DNA of 64,000 nt from Planctomycetota bacterium (GTDB taxonomy: Bacteria > Planctomycetota > Phycisphaerae > UBA1845): contig JAUWWQ010000013.1 in the NCBI GenBank assembly GCA_030616775.1, positions 1 through 64,000 on the forward strand. Reading direction: 5' to 3'. The translations under genes and the position numbers were made by a program. The notes beneath the pieces are model-generated. The model was not told the DNA's origin, did no database searches, and saw only the letters and a program-made list of their open reading frames with translations. Positions within the stretch are counted from its first letter, which is position 1, and each line of letters starts with the position of its first letter. Positions 7,538 through 15,916 of this stretch are shown piece by piece.

Positions 7538-8316
7538 TGGAAGGCGGTATCGTTCTTCTCTATGACCACCTCACCCCCACGTGACAGCAGGGTCCCGGCA
7601 AAACCCACCACCGCCTCAGGCAGGTCGTCGCCCGGCTCCGAGTCCGGAACCAGAAGCTGCTTGAACCTGAGATAGGTGAGCAGCTCGTCCATGTGACCGG
7701 CCCCAAACCGCAAGGAGTTTTGGTAATCGATCCGTGTGACTTCGCCGAACCATCTCTTGAGAAGACTGCCGCCATTCTCCGCCGAGAACCTGCCGGTGAG
7801 GGTGAGCAGCTCCGATCCGGCGTCGTGATCGAGACCCGCAGATCGCAGCAGGCTGACCATACTGCTCTCGGTATGGGTAAGGGTCACAAACAGACCATGC
7901 GGCGCGAGTATCCTGGTTACCTCCGAGAGTATGTCCACGAAGTAGTACAGCGAGTAAGAGCAGACCACCAGGTCGAAGCTCCGATTGGGCCAAGGTAGCC
8001 GCGAGGCGAGTTGCATACAGACGAAGCGTCCTCGGCGACCTGCGGCGGCGATCTTCTCGAGAAACGGCGCTTCATTGGCCCCCCAGGTATCCACTCCCAC
8101 CAGTCGAGCGTCTGGGGCAACACGCCTGGCCAACGTCTCAGCCATGAACCCGAATCCGCAACCGAGATCGAGTATGTCCTTTGCGAAAGAGAGGTCCAGA
8201 TCACACAGGGCGATCTCGCGTACATCGGTACTGTTGGTGGAGCGCCGCTGGATGATGGTGGAGATGGTTTCATGGGTCGAAGGGCACTGGAACGGCCAAA
8301 GCGATGACACCGCCAT
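7513..8316 (-). CDS. Class I SAM-dependent methyltransferase
   Basis: The 267-residue product contains ILDLGCGFGFMAETL, the SAM-binding motif I, followed by VGVDTWG (motif post I) and SFDLVVCSYSLYYFVD with LAPHGLFVTLTHTE (motifs II and III), so it is a Rossmann-fold methyltransferase of the Methyltransf_11/25 kind. I chose the ATG at 8316 because AGGGGC lies just upstream; an in-frame start at 8394 lacks a ribosome site. The last 25 bases overlap the Nudix gene in another frame, which implies a two-gene operon. The C-terminal half (GGSLLKRWFGEVTRIDYQN) resembles enzymes acting on small organic acids or quinone precursors, but the substrate cannot be told. Confidence 0.85.
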   Translation of the reverse strand: MAVSSLWPFQCPSTHETISTIIQRRSTNSTDVREIALCDLDLSFAKDILDLGCGFGFMAETLARRVAPDARLVGVDTWGANEAPFLEKIAAAGRRGRFVCMQLASRLPWPNRSFDLVVCSYSLYYFVDILSEVTRILAPHGLFVTLTHTESSMVSLLRSAGLDHDAGSELLTLTGRFSAENGGSLLKRWFGEVTRIDYQNSLRFGAGHMDELLTYLRFKQLLVPDSEPGDDLPEAVVGFAGTLLSRGGEVVIEKNDTAFQCRRPLCP

Positions 8317-8447
8317 AATGCCCCTATTATTAAGTAAGCGGCTTGTCTTTTCAAACGTCGAACCGGGATTTCGTCGCCGACGTGGGCACCTCATCCGGTG
8401 ATGCCACGGCGGGAGCCGATGTGCATGGCCTTGCTGTCAGCGGAGTG

Positions 8448-9716
8448 CTATTCCGGCCCATCCAACACGCTGAACGGGGAGGATGACGGGAACTTGGGGG
8501 CACCGAGGCCTTCTGCCGGTTCCAGGTCGTCCAACCAACAGGCCTCATCGTCGCGTTTGTAGATCATGAATTGCCCGCGCAACGCAGGATCCTTGGCCCG
8601 GAGGTATCGAAGATAGATGTGCTGGTCATCAACGGCCAGGATCTCGATCTTCCCGGTCTCGTGCGACATCACAAAACGTGCCCGCCGGGCGAGCCCGGAT
8701 CCTCGTCTCAGTGCTTCGCTAAAGACCTCCCAGCCGCGCACGATGGGAACCTTAAAAGATTCGTTTCCCGCGGTCGGCCGACCTTGGAACAAGTAGTACG
8801 GCTGACAACCGATGTACGAAAGCCGACGAAACATCGTCGCGAGCACGTCAGCGTCGTCGTTGATGCCCTTGATGAGCGGGCACTGGTTCACACAGATCAC
8901 GCCGCAGCGAATGAAACAGTCGATGCCTTCAACGGCAACGGATGTAAGCTCCCGCGGATGATCGAAATGTGCCATCAGATAGATGCGCTTGCCAGGCGTT
9001 GAAAACTCCCGAAATGCTTCCTGAAGCTCGAGATCGCGCAGCAACCGCCACGGATCAAATGCGGGGATCTTTGATCCGATCCGGATGATCTCGACGTGCG
9101 GGATCTGCCGCAACGCTTCGAGAGTTTGCCAAAGCCGACGTGTGCTCATCAGCAATGGGTCCCCACCCGTCAGGAGAACGTTGCGGATGCCGGGATTCTT
9201 GGCAATGTAGGCCAGCCCTTCAGACAGGTCGTTCGTAACCTCGACGTTGTCATTCATGAAGAGCCGCTTGCGGAAGCAATATCGGCAGTATGCCCCGCAC
9301 ACCTCATTGCACAGTAGAAGCGCGGTATCCGGATACTTGTGTTGCAGCCCCCGGGCAACCGTGACGGCTTCCTCATTACTAGCGTCCAGCTTGCCCCAGT
9401 CGTTGAGCTCCGCTTCGCAGGGGATGATCAGCCGCTTGATGGGATCATCGGGGTCGTCCCAGTTGATCAGGTCAAGATAGTAGTCGTTTGCCCGGAAGAC
9501 GTATCGCTGGGCGATCTGCTTGAGCCTCTCTCGCTCCTCCGGCGGAATATGTGGGATCTTGTCAATATCACGGATGTACTTCACCCGCCTGAGCGACTCA
9601 GTTCGTGCCTCCAATGTGGTCAGTAAGGGCCGGATCACGGATACCCTTTCGATGTCGAGGACCAATGGACAACCGCAGCGTATTACTACACATCTCGATC
9701 CAACCGTGGGATACAC
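8448..9716 (-). CDS. Radical SAM protein of the lysine 2,3-aminomutase (KamA/EpmB) family
   Basis: The 422-residue product has the iron-sulfur motif CxxxCxxC (Cys140, Cys144, Cys147 in CGAYCRYCFRKR), the family hallmark LLTGGDPLL, and SHETGKIEIL near 350-360, where Lys356 is the likely PLP lysine. These match the aminomutases that move an amino group from C2 to C3 of lysine or a similar amino acid using SAM, a [4Fe-4S] cluster and PLP. EpmB enzymes that modify elongation factor P are close relatives; no efp or epmA gene is in view, so I leave the symbol blank. The first codon is GTG without a clear ribosome site, and a shorter start is possible (GTG at 9638). It lies upstream of the methyltransferase on the same strand. 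Confidence 0.88.
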   Translation of the reverse strand: MYPTVGSRCVVIRCGCPLVLDIERVSVIRPLLTTLEARTESLRRVKYIRDIDKIPHIPPEERERLKQIAQRYVFRANDYYLDLINWDDPDDPIKRLIIPCEAELNDWGKLDASNEEAVTVARGLQHKYPDTALLLCNEVCGAYCRYCFRKRLFMNDNVEVTNDLSEGLAYIAKNPGIRNVLLTGGDPLLMSTRRLWQTLEALRQIPHVEIIRIGSKIPAFDPWRLLRDLELQEAFREFSTPGKRIYLMAHFDHPRELTSVAVEGIDCFIRCGVICVNQCPLIKGINDDADVLATMFRRLSYIGCQPYYLFQGRPTAGNESFKVPIVRGWEVFSEALRRGSGLARRARFVMSHETGKIEILAVDDQHIYLRYLRAKDPALRGQFMIYKRDDEACWLDDLEPAEGLGAPKFPSSSPFSVLDGPE

Positions 9717-9763
9717 TCAACCGCCAAACGGCAACCGAAGAGCCGATGCGCTTGCCCACCTAT

Positions 9764-9800
9764 CCATTATAATTATATCACATAACAAAGGCTTACGTCC
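9764..9800 (-). promoter_or_regulatory. Possible promoter upstream of the aminomutase-like gene
   Basis: On the minus strand two overlapping TATAAT hexamers (9772-9777 and 9766-9771) stand in an AT-rich patch within otherwise GC-rich DNA, about 50 bases upstream of the GTG start. The -35 region is weak (ATGGACG near 9800). Position and the perfect -10 make it the best candidate for this gene's promoter. Confidence 0.4.
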
Positions 9801-10289
9801 ATAAAAAGGCAACTCACCGGCTTACCGAAGGTGGCAAGTGTCACGTTAGCGGTCATGCTCTGTGCGTGTATTTATACCTTTGTGCGGTAAACTAGCTAAA
9901 CGTCGACAACAAGCGGGAAATTACCGGACGGCTGTGAAGCTGGCGTGACATTGCTGCTTCAAACGATCAGCACGGTTAAGTGGCGTCTGAAGCTGTGCGC
10001 ACACGATGAGGAACTTACCTAATATGTCCATTCTCCCAGGATCCCCTAGATTCGCAGCCCTTCACTTTATGGGTATCATTGACCGTCCGGAGGCGAACGG
10101 AGCGGGAAGTTACGCACTTTCGCCGCGGCAGTTCCTCTTGCTCAAATTGGCCACTGAACCAATGTTCGGTGTGTGCTGCGTGCGCATGCTCTGGTGTCTC
10201 CCTATTGGCACCCACACAGCTAACACTGGGTCGATCCCAATGGTCTTGACGCGCGGTGCCTATCGGAAGGCCTCTCGAGGTTTGCGAAG

Positions 10290-10800
10290 CGCCCCGGGGC
10301 AAGATCATTCCATAGCGACAGCTGGCACTGCCGATCACTCAGTAGTGCGTCCAGTGCACCACCGTCTTGAGCGTGTTTGTGACCGAGGCACCCTTGAAGT
10401 ATCCCGCCTAGGCCACATGCTTGCCGCACAACCCGCAGGTGGTGTCCTCGATGGCCAGATCGATCACCGCCTCCGTCGCATACCCCGTAACCAACGGGGC
10501 CACAACGTTGACCAGCAACAACCTACTCACCTCTGGCAACGTCCAGACGGCGCGATTGAAAATGCATTCATACACCGTCCAGTGTTTAGCCGCATGTCCC
10601 AGCAGCGATGTGCCAATGGTGCAGACCAGGTTGGTGAGGGTCGGCATGGACCGACACAACACTCGCCCGGTGGCGATCTGCAGGAACGTGACGTACGTAG
10701 GTTTGCCAAACGCCGCCCCCAGCTCGTGATAAAGGGCCTCCCAGCCTGTTACCAAGGTGGCCTCTATGCCGACCTCCTTTGGTGTGATCAATACAGCCAC
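10290..10800 (-). pseudogene. Decayed DDE transposase (IS701-like)
   Basis: The minus-strand frame from 10800 encodes a segment typical of the N-terminal half of IS701-type transposases: KHWTVYECIFNRAVWTLPEV, SRLLL, then VIDLAIEDTTC in place of the VLALDDT strand with the first catalytic Asp, and CGLCGKHVA. The same frame continues through a TAG at 10408-10410 into AGYFKGASVTNTLKTVVHWT and a TGA before VIGSA. Both stops replace what should be Trp (HVA-W, HY-W) and differ from TGG by one base. After about 10290 the similarity fades, and no C-terminal catalytic Glu region is seen. The element is inactive and old; no terminal repeats could be identified. Confidence 0.6.
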
Positions 10801-10864
10801 ACAATCGGTTCGTCGGGATGGTTCTTCTTGACCCCGAGGTCATCATCAAGATCACTGAAATCGG

Positions 10865-11914
10865 CTAATGTACGCAAAGGTGTGTCTTAAAAAACACAAG
10901 CTGATCGCTCACGCTCTTCTTGAAGTCACTCCCAGTATAGATGTCGAAGTGGCCGATGGGATAATGCTTAACATCCGCATGTTTCCTCAGTTCTTTTTCC
11001 ACTTCGGTGCTTATGGGAGCAAGGATGTCATGGTCACATATCTGAATCAGGACCGGGCAGCGTACCTTCCGGAGGTGTTCGAGTGGTCTGTATCCGTGTG
11101 AGCGCAAAATGACACGAGCACAGACTTCGTTGACAAAGTTCTCCGACGCGAGTCTTCTGTAGCCGTCATACGCATCCGACATGGGAAAAAACGCAATACT
11201 TCCAGGTTTCCCGACGATAGGTATTTTATGGGCCGACAGACCGAGGCGGGACCTCATTACATCACGTTGTCCGTGCATGATCAGGCGGAGAATGTGTCGG
11301 ATGCCTAATCTTTTAACAAACATTTCTCCTGAAGCATGACTATCCAGCCCTGGACATTGCGCACATACACATGCAATACCCTTATCTTGTGCAGCAATCA
11401 CAATACCATATCCACCGCTTGCAGATGTTCCCCAGAGAGCAATTCTTGCCGGATCAACCTCCTTGAGACTCCGAGCATACTTGATCGCTGCTTTATAATC
11501 TTCCAGTTGGTACTGAATCACAAGCAACTGTCGCGGTTCGCCCTCGCTTTCACCATAATGCCGGTAGTCGAATGTAAGTGCAGCAAACCCGGCGGCCTGA
11601 TATCGAAGAGCATAAGGCTCCATGACCATATCCTTAGTGCCGCCAAAACCATTTCCCATAATTATACATGGAACGGGAGTAGACACATCGTCAGGTAGAT
11701 ATAGCCACGCGCTCAATGATGTTCCTTCGACTTCGAAGCTTACGTCCCCCCTGAAGGCGGCTCGTGGTGTGTCGTTCTCCGGGGCCGGCTGACTGGTCTT
11801 CTCCAGGGGTTGCTGTGGAACCGACATGCCAGGGAGAATGGCCACTAGGAAGAGGTAGATGAAGCATGCTGCAAGGATGAAGCCGACAGCTTTAGCAATG
11901 TATAAAAGAGTCAT
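10865..11914 (-). CDS. Membrane-anchored alpha/beta hydrolase
   Basis: I start at the ATG at 11914, with AGGAG eight bases upstream; the longer open frame to 12241 overlaps the DUF6768 gene and has no ribosome site. The 349-residue product has a transmembrane helix at residues 7-28 and then an alpha/beta hydrolase domain: GNGFGGTKD (oxyanion region), the nucleophile Ser164 in WGTSASGGYG, an acid at Asp294/296 in CDHDILAP and His322 in GHFDIY. It resembles the dienelactone-hydrolase/XdhY-type esterases and acyl-peptidases (UPF0227/DUF-type); the exact reaction is open. The domain would face the periplasm or hang on the membrane. It lies 167 bases downstream of the DUF6768 gene on the same strand and may belong to that sigma-factor operon. 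Confidence 0.82.
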   Translation of the reverse strand: MTLLYIAKAVGFILAACFIYLFLVAILPGMSVPQQPLEKTSQPAPENDTPRAAFRGDVSFEVEGTSLSAWLYLPDDVSTPVPCIIMGNGFGGTKDMVMEPYALRYQAAGFAALTFDYRHYGESEGEPRQLLVIQYQLEDYKAAIKYARSLKEVDPARIALWGTSASGGYGIVIAAQDKGIACVCAQCPGLDSHASGEMFVKRLGIRHILRLIMHGQRDVMRSRLGLSAHKIPIVGKPGSIAFFPMSDAYDGYRRLASENFVNEVCARVILRSHGYRPLEHLRKVRCPVLIQICDHDILAPISTEVEKELRKHADVKHYPIGHFDIYTGSDFKKSVSDQLVFFKTHLCVH

Positions 11915-12081
11915 CTCTTCTTCTCCTTTGGACGGCCGTGCTCGGGCCTTCGTTTCCTCGGTCGTATCCAGCGACCCTGCTGACTCCTCGCGGCTAATAC
12001 CGCGTAACGTCAACAGCAGGTGTGGGTACCGGTCGAACGCCTCGCTGAGCACGCCGTGTTCAGAGTCAGCGAGTGGATGAC

Positions 12082-12453
12082 TTACTCCTGCTTTTGTTCG
12101 GACAGTTCTAGCATCCGCAGCTCGAGGCGTTTTATCTCGCGCTGGATGGAGTTGCGGTTCATCTGCATCCAGCCCCACAGCTTCACCATCAGCAGCAACA
12201 TCGCCAGCAGCAAAATGCCCGTGGCATAGAAGATCTGCCACTTGGTGTCGTCGGTCTGGAAGAACTCAATGGCCGCCAGAACGATCAGCACCGGAAGCAC
12301 GACGGAATATATCGTGGCAACTATGGCCATCCACCGCATCTTGCCGCGGAAGATGCCTGCCATCTGCCGGAAGACGCCCTCTTCCCTGTCAAGGTCGTAG
12401 GATGCTTCCCCGTTTGCGAGTGCCTTTCTGATGTCATCGTCGAGCTTACTCAT
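12082..12453 (-). CDS. DUF6768 membrane protein, partner of the ECF sigma factor
   Basis: The 123-residue product has a soluble N-terminus (SKLDDDIRKAL, then a FRQMAGIFRGKMRW block), two transmembrane helices at about 43-63 and 76-95, and a charged C-terminal coil (RNSIQREIKRLELRMLELSE). This order is that of DUF6768 proteins, which in planctomycetes follow ECF sigma factor genes. Its ATG overlaps the sigma factor's TGA (ATGA), so translation is coupled. By position it may be an anti-sigma or membrane sensor, but no zinc-binding HxxxCxxC motif is present, so that is inference. Confidence 0.8.
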   Translation of the reverse strand: MSKLDDDIRKALANGEASYDLDREEGVFRQMAGIFRGKMRWMAIVATIYSVVLPVLIVLAAIEFFQTDDTKWQIFYATGILLLAMLLLMVKLWGWMQMNRNSIQREIKRLELRMLELSEQKQE

Positions 12454-12995
12454 GACTGGTCTCCTTCCAGAAATTTCCTCAGTTGCTCCCGGGCGTGGTG
12501 CAGGCGGCTCTTGACCGTCCCCGCCGGGATGCCGAGGACGACGGCGATCTCAATGATGTTGAGATCCTGGCCGTACCTCAGCGTCAGCAGCTCCTGGCGA
12601 TCCGGCGGCAGTCGCCGCAGGGCAACGGCCACCGCATCGCCGGGACCTTCCCGGGGCGGGTCGTTGTTGGCCCTTTGCCGCTTGGCCAGGGCATCGGCGA
12701 GATTTCTCCGCCGGCCCGTCCTGCGACAGTGGTCCGCGCTCTTGTTCCGCACGATGCGGTAGGCCCAGGCTGCGAACCACGCCGGGTCGCTGAGCTTTCG
12801 TATCTGTCTTAAAACGGCAATCCACGTTTCCTGCGTGACATCCCAGGCAGCGTCGTTGCTGCCGGTAAGTCTGCGTGCGTACCGCCACAGTCGGCGCTGC
12901 CAGCGGCGTATGAGCAGGTCGAAGGACTCGCGGCTGCCTTCCTGGCAACGCATGACGAGCAGTTCGTCGATTACCCTCTCGCGCGCCTTGTCCAT
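12450..12995 (-). CDS. ECF-family RNA polymerase sigma factor
   Basis: The 181-residue product is a sigma-70-like ECF factor. Region 2 spans about residues 22-92, with FDLLIRRWQRRLWRYARRLT (core binding) and DVTQETWIAVLRQIRKLSD (-10 recognition); region 4 spans about 120-175, with LPPDRQELLTLRYGQDLN and a helix-turn-helix IAVVLGIPAGTVKSRLHHAR for the -35. The final residues overlap the start of the DUF6768 gene. ECF factors usually act on their own operon together with a paired regulator, so the DUF6768 protein and possibly the hydrolase downstream are likely targets. No signal is visible in the sequence. Confidence 0.93.
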   Translation of the reverse strand: MDKARERVIDELLVMRCQEGSRESFDLLIRRWQRRLWRYARRLTGSNDAAWDVTQETWIAVLRQIRKLSDPAWFAAWAYRIVRNKSADHCRRTGRRRNLADALAKRQRANNDPPREGPGDAVAVALRRLPPDRQELLTLRYGQDLNIIEIAVVLGIPAGTVKSRLHHAREQLRKFLEGDQS

Positions 12996-13307
12996 ATGCT
13001 CTGCGATATAGTCGCGCGACGGCGCGTCAAGGTTCAGAGAAACTCGGCAAGAATCCGGTGCGTAGCAAGTATTCCCTACCTCTCGTCAGCACAGCACTGA
13101 TGGTTGACCGGGGATCAATGATGTGGGCGAACTTGTGGCTTTGGGAGTACCCGATAAAACCGGTCGTCGATGAGGCCGAATAGTCTCGGCGGGTCACGAG
13201 CGGTCACTCAATTCACGTTTTACATTCGCAGAATCCGCAATTCTGGATCATGAACGCCCGTCTTGAGGCTGGCGGAGGCGACATTCGATCCCCCCGTCCG
13301 TCGCAAA
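12996..13307. other. Intergenic region upstream of the sigma factor
   Basis: About 310 bases without a gene between the sigma factor start and the RCC1-repeat relic. It should hold the sigma factor promoter; I do not see a clear -35/-10 pair or a repeat. Confidence 0.35.
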
Positions 13308-13462
13308 CGTTTTCCGCCCCCCTGGTTCCTGGGACAGCGCGCGACCGCCGTGAAGTCCGTGTTCGGCGTCGGCACGTCGCATTGGCCGAAGTCGTTCAAT
13401 CCCCACGCCGCGATCCAGCCGTCGACCCTCAGGCCAAGACCGTGCCCCCATCCCGCCGCGCC
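13308..13462 (-). pseudogene. Fragment of an RCC1-like repeat gene
   Basis: Read on the minus strand, this stretch encodes about one repeat unit of the kind seen in planctomycete RCC1-like surface proteins: GAAGWGHGLGLRVDGWIAAW, then GLNDFGQCDVPTPNTDFTAVA. The usual pattern is AAGxxHSLxLKxDGSIVAWGxNxxGQCxVPxPNxxFVAVA. There is no start codon, no signal peptide and no further repeats, and the frame ends in a non-repeat tail. The gene was therefore reduced to a scrap just after the stop of the GT4-HIT gene. Confidence 0.6.
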
Positions 13463-13475
13463 GTCACTCGGCCGC

Positions 13476-15824
13476 TCAGGGCGTCCAGTCGGGTGGGCGG
13501 ATTTGGCTGAGGATGTGACGTGCTGTTGCCACCGAGGCGTTGCGGAAAGTATCCTCCTCGGGTGGTGAGCTCAATACCATGTCGCCCGCTACCTCGAAGC
13601 CGCCAACCAGGCCCATTTCCGAGGTGGACGCATATCGTCGGTCACGTGGAAACACGAAGATGCCCGGGCCGCTGCCGGCCGGGGCGATCAGAATGTTAAC
13701 GCGGTGCTGCTGTGGGTTACCCGCAAGCCACTGCTGGGCGGTGTCATGGGCGCGCTTAAGGCCGTCGCCGTCCGCCGGGAACCGGCAGACGGCCGCCGGA
13801 TAGTGATCCTCCCGGCCGGGTTGCAGCCCCTCAATGGGCATGGGTGTGGTCGTGATTTGATAGTGCAAGTGCCAGGGTATGGTCGCCCCGGCTCCGAAGT
13901 CATTGAACAACACCCGGAAGCGCCCAGCCGTCTGCAGATGCAGGTCGAGCATGGCTTCCAGTACGTGGCAGGAGTAAACCTGATCCACGTGCTCGGCGGC
14001 CATTACGGTGAAATGGTTAGGCTCGATCCAGGCGAAGTTGGCACCGGCGAAGTAGTCACGTCCCGCAAGTCTCACAGGCACCAGCGTCTCCATGGGATGA
14101 CACTCGGCAACGTTCTTGGGGCACAGAAAACAGTGTCGCCCATCCGGGTCACGCGGGTCGCGGAAGAGCTTGTTCTCATCGCGGTGCGGGTCCAGGATGC
14201 CCCGGCGCTGAAGCTCGGGCACGTTGCTGCGAACCTCACGATGAGGCATCCACAAGAACCGGTATGACACGCCGCAGCGATCGTCAAACGCCTCACGTAC
14301 CGACATCTCCACCTTCGCGGGGTCGGTCAACAAGAAGCCCTCCCGCCCCTGAGCCTCCCAGGTTTCGATCAGCGTCTCGGCCAATGGATTGTGCGGCTCA
14401 GCGTGCTGCACGGCAATGTCACTGAGCTTGGGCTCGGTGGTTAAGCCCAGATCGGCCAGCAAATTCTCGGTCATGTGGCGCCAGGTGAAGTATGGGACCG
14501 TGATATTCAGGGCGTGCTCACCCATGCGTCTGCGCAGGACGTCGTCCCGCAACAGTCGCACGAGGGCGGCGGCGAATCCCTCGACCAAGTCGGTCGGTAC
14601 GATCACGCCGGCCTGGCCGAAGAGCAGGTTCTTGGACGGGCCCTTATGGTCCAGGGCCACACGTTCGGGATCGGCGCCCAACAGGTACTCGTACACGAAG
14701 GGTACGAGTTTAGACGAGACGACCGGCGTGCCCGAGGCAGCCGCCTCCTGGGAGGTCATCCCGAATCCTTCCATCACCGAAGGCGTGCAGAAGACATCGG
14801 TCACGTTGTACAGCAAGGGGAGCTGGTCCCAGACCGAACCCAAGACGATGACATCGTCTTGAAGGCCTTGATCAGCGATAAGGTTCAACAGTGAATCGTG
14901 CAGGGCCCCGGCATGAGGATCGATGGAAACCAGCAACAGGGCCTCGGGCACCTGTCTCTTGAGGCGGGCAAAGGCCTTGATCAAGATCTCCTTGCGCTTG
15001 GTCTTGTCGGTCCGGCTGATCTCGGTAACAAGCCTACGGCTCTTTAGCTCTTCCACGCTGAGGCCGGATTGCTCGCGAAGGAACGCCCAGACCGGCTCCA
15101 CTTCGTCAGCAGAACGTGGGCGATAACGGGTCTCGTCCACGCAGGGCGGCAGAAAGTAGCGTGCCTCGAAACCATAGTCCTTGCGGACTGTATTCCGAAT
15201 GGCGGTGGAGGTGGCCACGCAGCCGTCGACCGACTCCAGCAGTTTGCGTTCGTGGGCGATCCGCTCGTCAATGCGAAGGTCGGCCCAGGTAGAGGGGTCC
15301 ATGTTGTGCTTCTTCAAAGCACCGAGCGAGTGAGGGACCCAGAGGTGCGGCATACGCTTGCGACCGGCCCCGTTGAGCATGACACCCAGTTGGCCTGCAT
15401 CCCAATAGTGTGAAATGATCAAGTCATAGCTGTCGCCATTCTGATTGAGCTTGCGGGCAAGGTCCTTGGCCAGCTCGGGCAACTGCTCGCTCATGTCCTC
15501 CTTGCGGACGAATGCGGACAGCCCATCTTCGAGATAGATGATCCGCGCGTGTCCGGAGGGATGGTAGATTACGCCGGTCTGCATACGGCCGGTTACGGGA
15601 TGACGATACCCGCCGCGGTTGGCAATGGTCACGCGGTAGCCTTGAGCAACCAGGGCTTCGGTGAACTGGTTGACGTAGACGTTCTGTCCACCGGTGTCGG
15701 GAAGGCCGGGGACCACCTTCCATTCGTGCACACCATGGTTGGTGATCATCAGCACGTGCGTTCGCCCGCTGCGGGTGAAGCACTCGTGCGGGTCATCAAC
15801 AGACAGCTTCCCTGTCGCTACCAT
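13476..15824 (-). CDS. Sucrose-phosphate-synthase-type GT4 enzyme fused to a HIT/Ap4A-phosphorylase-like domain
   Basis: The 782-residue product has two enzyme parts. Residues 22-480 are a retaining GT-B glycosyltransferase of family 4, closest in pattern to sucrose-phosphate synthases: PGLPDTGGQNVYV near the start, SHYWDAG at 138, PHSLG at 164, a phosphate-binding R..K block around 271-278 and the E-x7-E motif (Glu352, Glu360 in MEGFGMTSQEA). Residues about 500-780 match the Ap4A-phosphorylase/GDP-galactose-phosphorylase (DUF4922-like) branch of the HIT superfamily: CFLCPKN at 565, FNDFGAGATIPWHLHYQIT with the H-x-H-x-Q triad at 652-656, and a final GGFEVAGDMVL strand. Such enzymes phosphorolyse or hydrolyse nucleotide bonds. 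The fusion could recycle or supply the nucleotide sugar. AGGAAC precedes the ATG. It follows the phosphatase gene by 92 bases. Confidence 0.85.
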   Translation of the reverse strand: MVATGKLSVDDPHECFTRSGRTHVLMITNHGVHEWKVVPGLPDTGGQNVYVNQFTEALVAQGYRVTIANRGGYRHPVTGRMQTGVIYHPSGHARIIYLEDGLSAFVRKEDMSEQLPELAKDLARKLNQNGDSYDLIISHYWDAGQLGVMLNGAGRKRMPHLWVPHSLGALKKHNMDPSTWADLRIDERIAHERKLLESVDGCVATSTAIRNTVRKDYGFEARYFLPPCVDETRYRPRSADEVEPVWAFLREQSGLSVEELKSRRLVTEISRTDKTKRKEILIKAFARLKRQVPEALLLVSIDPHAGALHDSLLNLIADQGLQDDVIVLGSVWDQLPLLYNVTDVFCTPSVMEGFGMTSQEAAASGTPVVSSKLVPFVYEYLLGADPERVALDHKGPSKNLLFGQAGVIVPTDLVEGFAAALVRLLRDDVLRRRMGEHALNITVPYFTWRHMTENLLADLGLTTEPKLSDIAVQHAEPHNPLAETLIETWEAQGREGFLLTDPAKVEMSVREAFDDRCGVSYRFLWMPHREVRSNVPELQRRGILDPHRDENKLFRDPRDPDGRHCFLCPKNVAECHPMETLVPVRLAGRDYFAGANFAWIEPNHFTVMAAEHVDQVYSCHVLEAMLDLHLQTAGRFRVLFNDFGAGATIPWHLHYQITTTPMPIEGLQPGREDHYPAAVCRFPADGDGLKRAHDTAQQWLAGNPQQHRVNILIAPAGSGPGIFVFPRDRRYASTSEMGLVGGFEVAGDMVLSSPPEEDTFRNASVATARHILSQIRPPDWTP

Positions 15825-15916
15825 CAGCAGTGTTCCTGACGCCTACGAGAATAACCTGCCAGACCGTAGGGAGCCCCCCTGTTCTCCCTTCCACCGGCAA
15901 GCCCACATGATTATAT

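Noticed and set aside
7513-8394. Longer methyltransferase start at 8394
   Set aside because: No ribosome site; the ATG at 8316 has AGGGGC and a typical N-terminus.
10006-10890. Plus-strand open frame of 294 codons
   Set aside because: It is the shadow of the decayed transposase on the other strand and shows no protein signature.
10865-12241. Longer alpha/beta hydrolase of 458 residues
   Set aside because: It would overlap the DUF6768 gene by 160 bases, and the extra part is low-quality sequence; the ATG at 11914 follows AGGAG.
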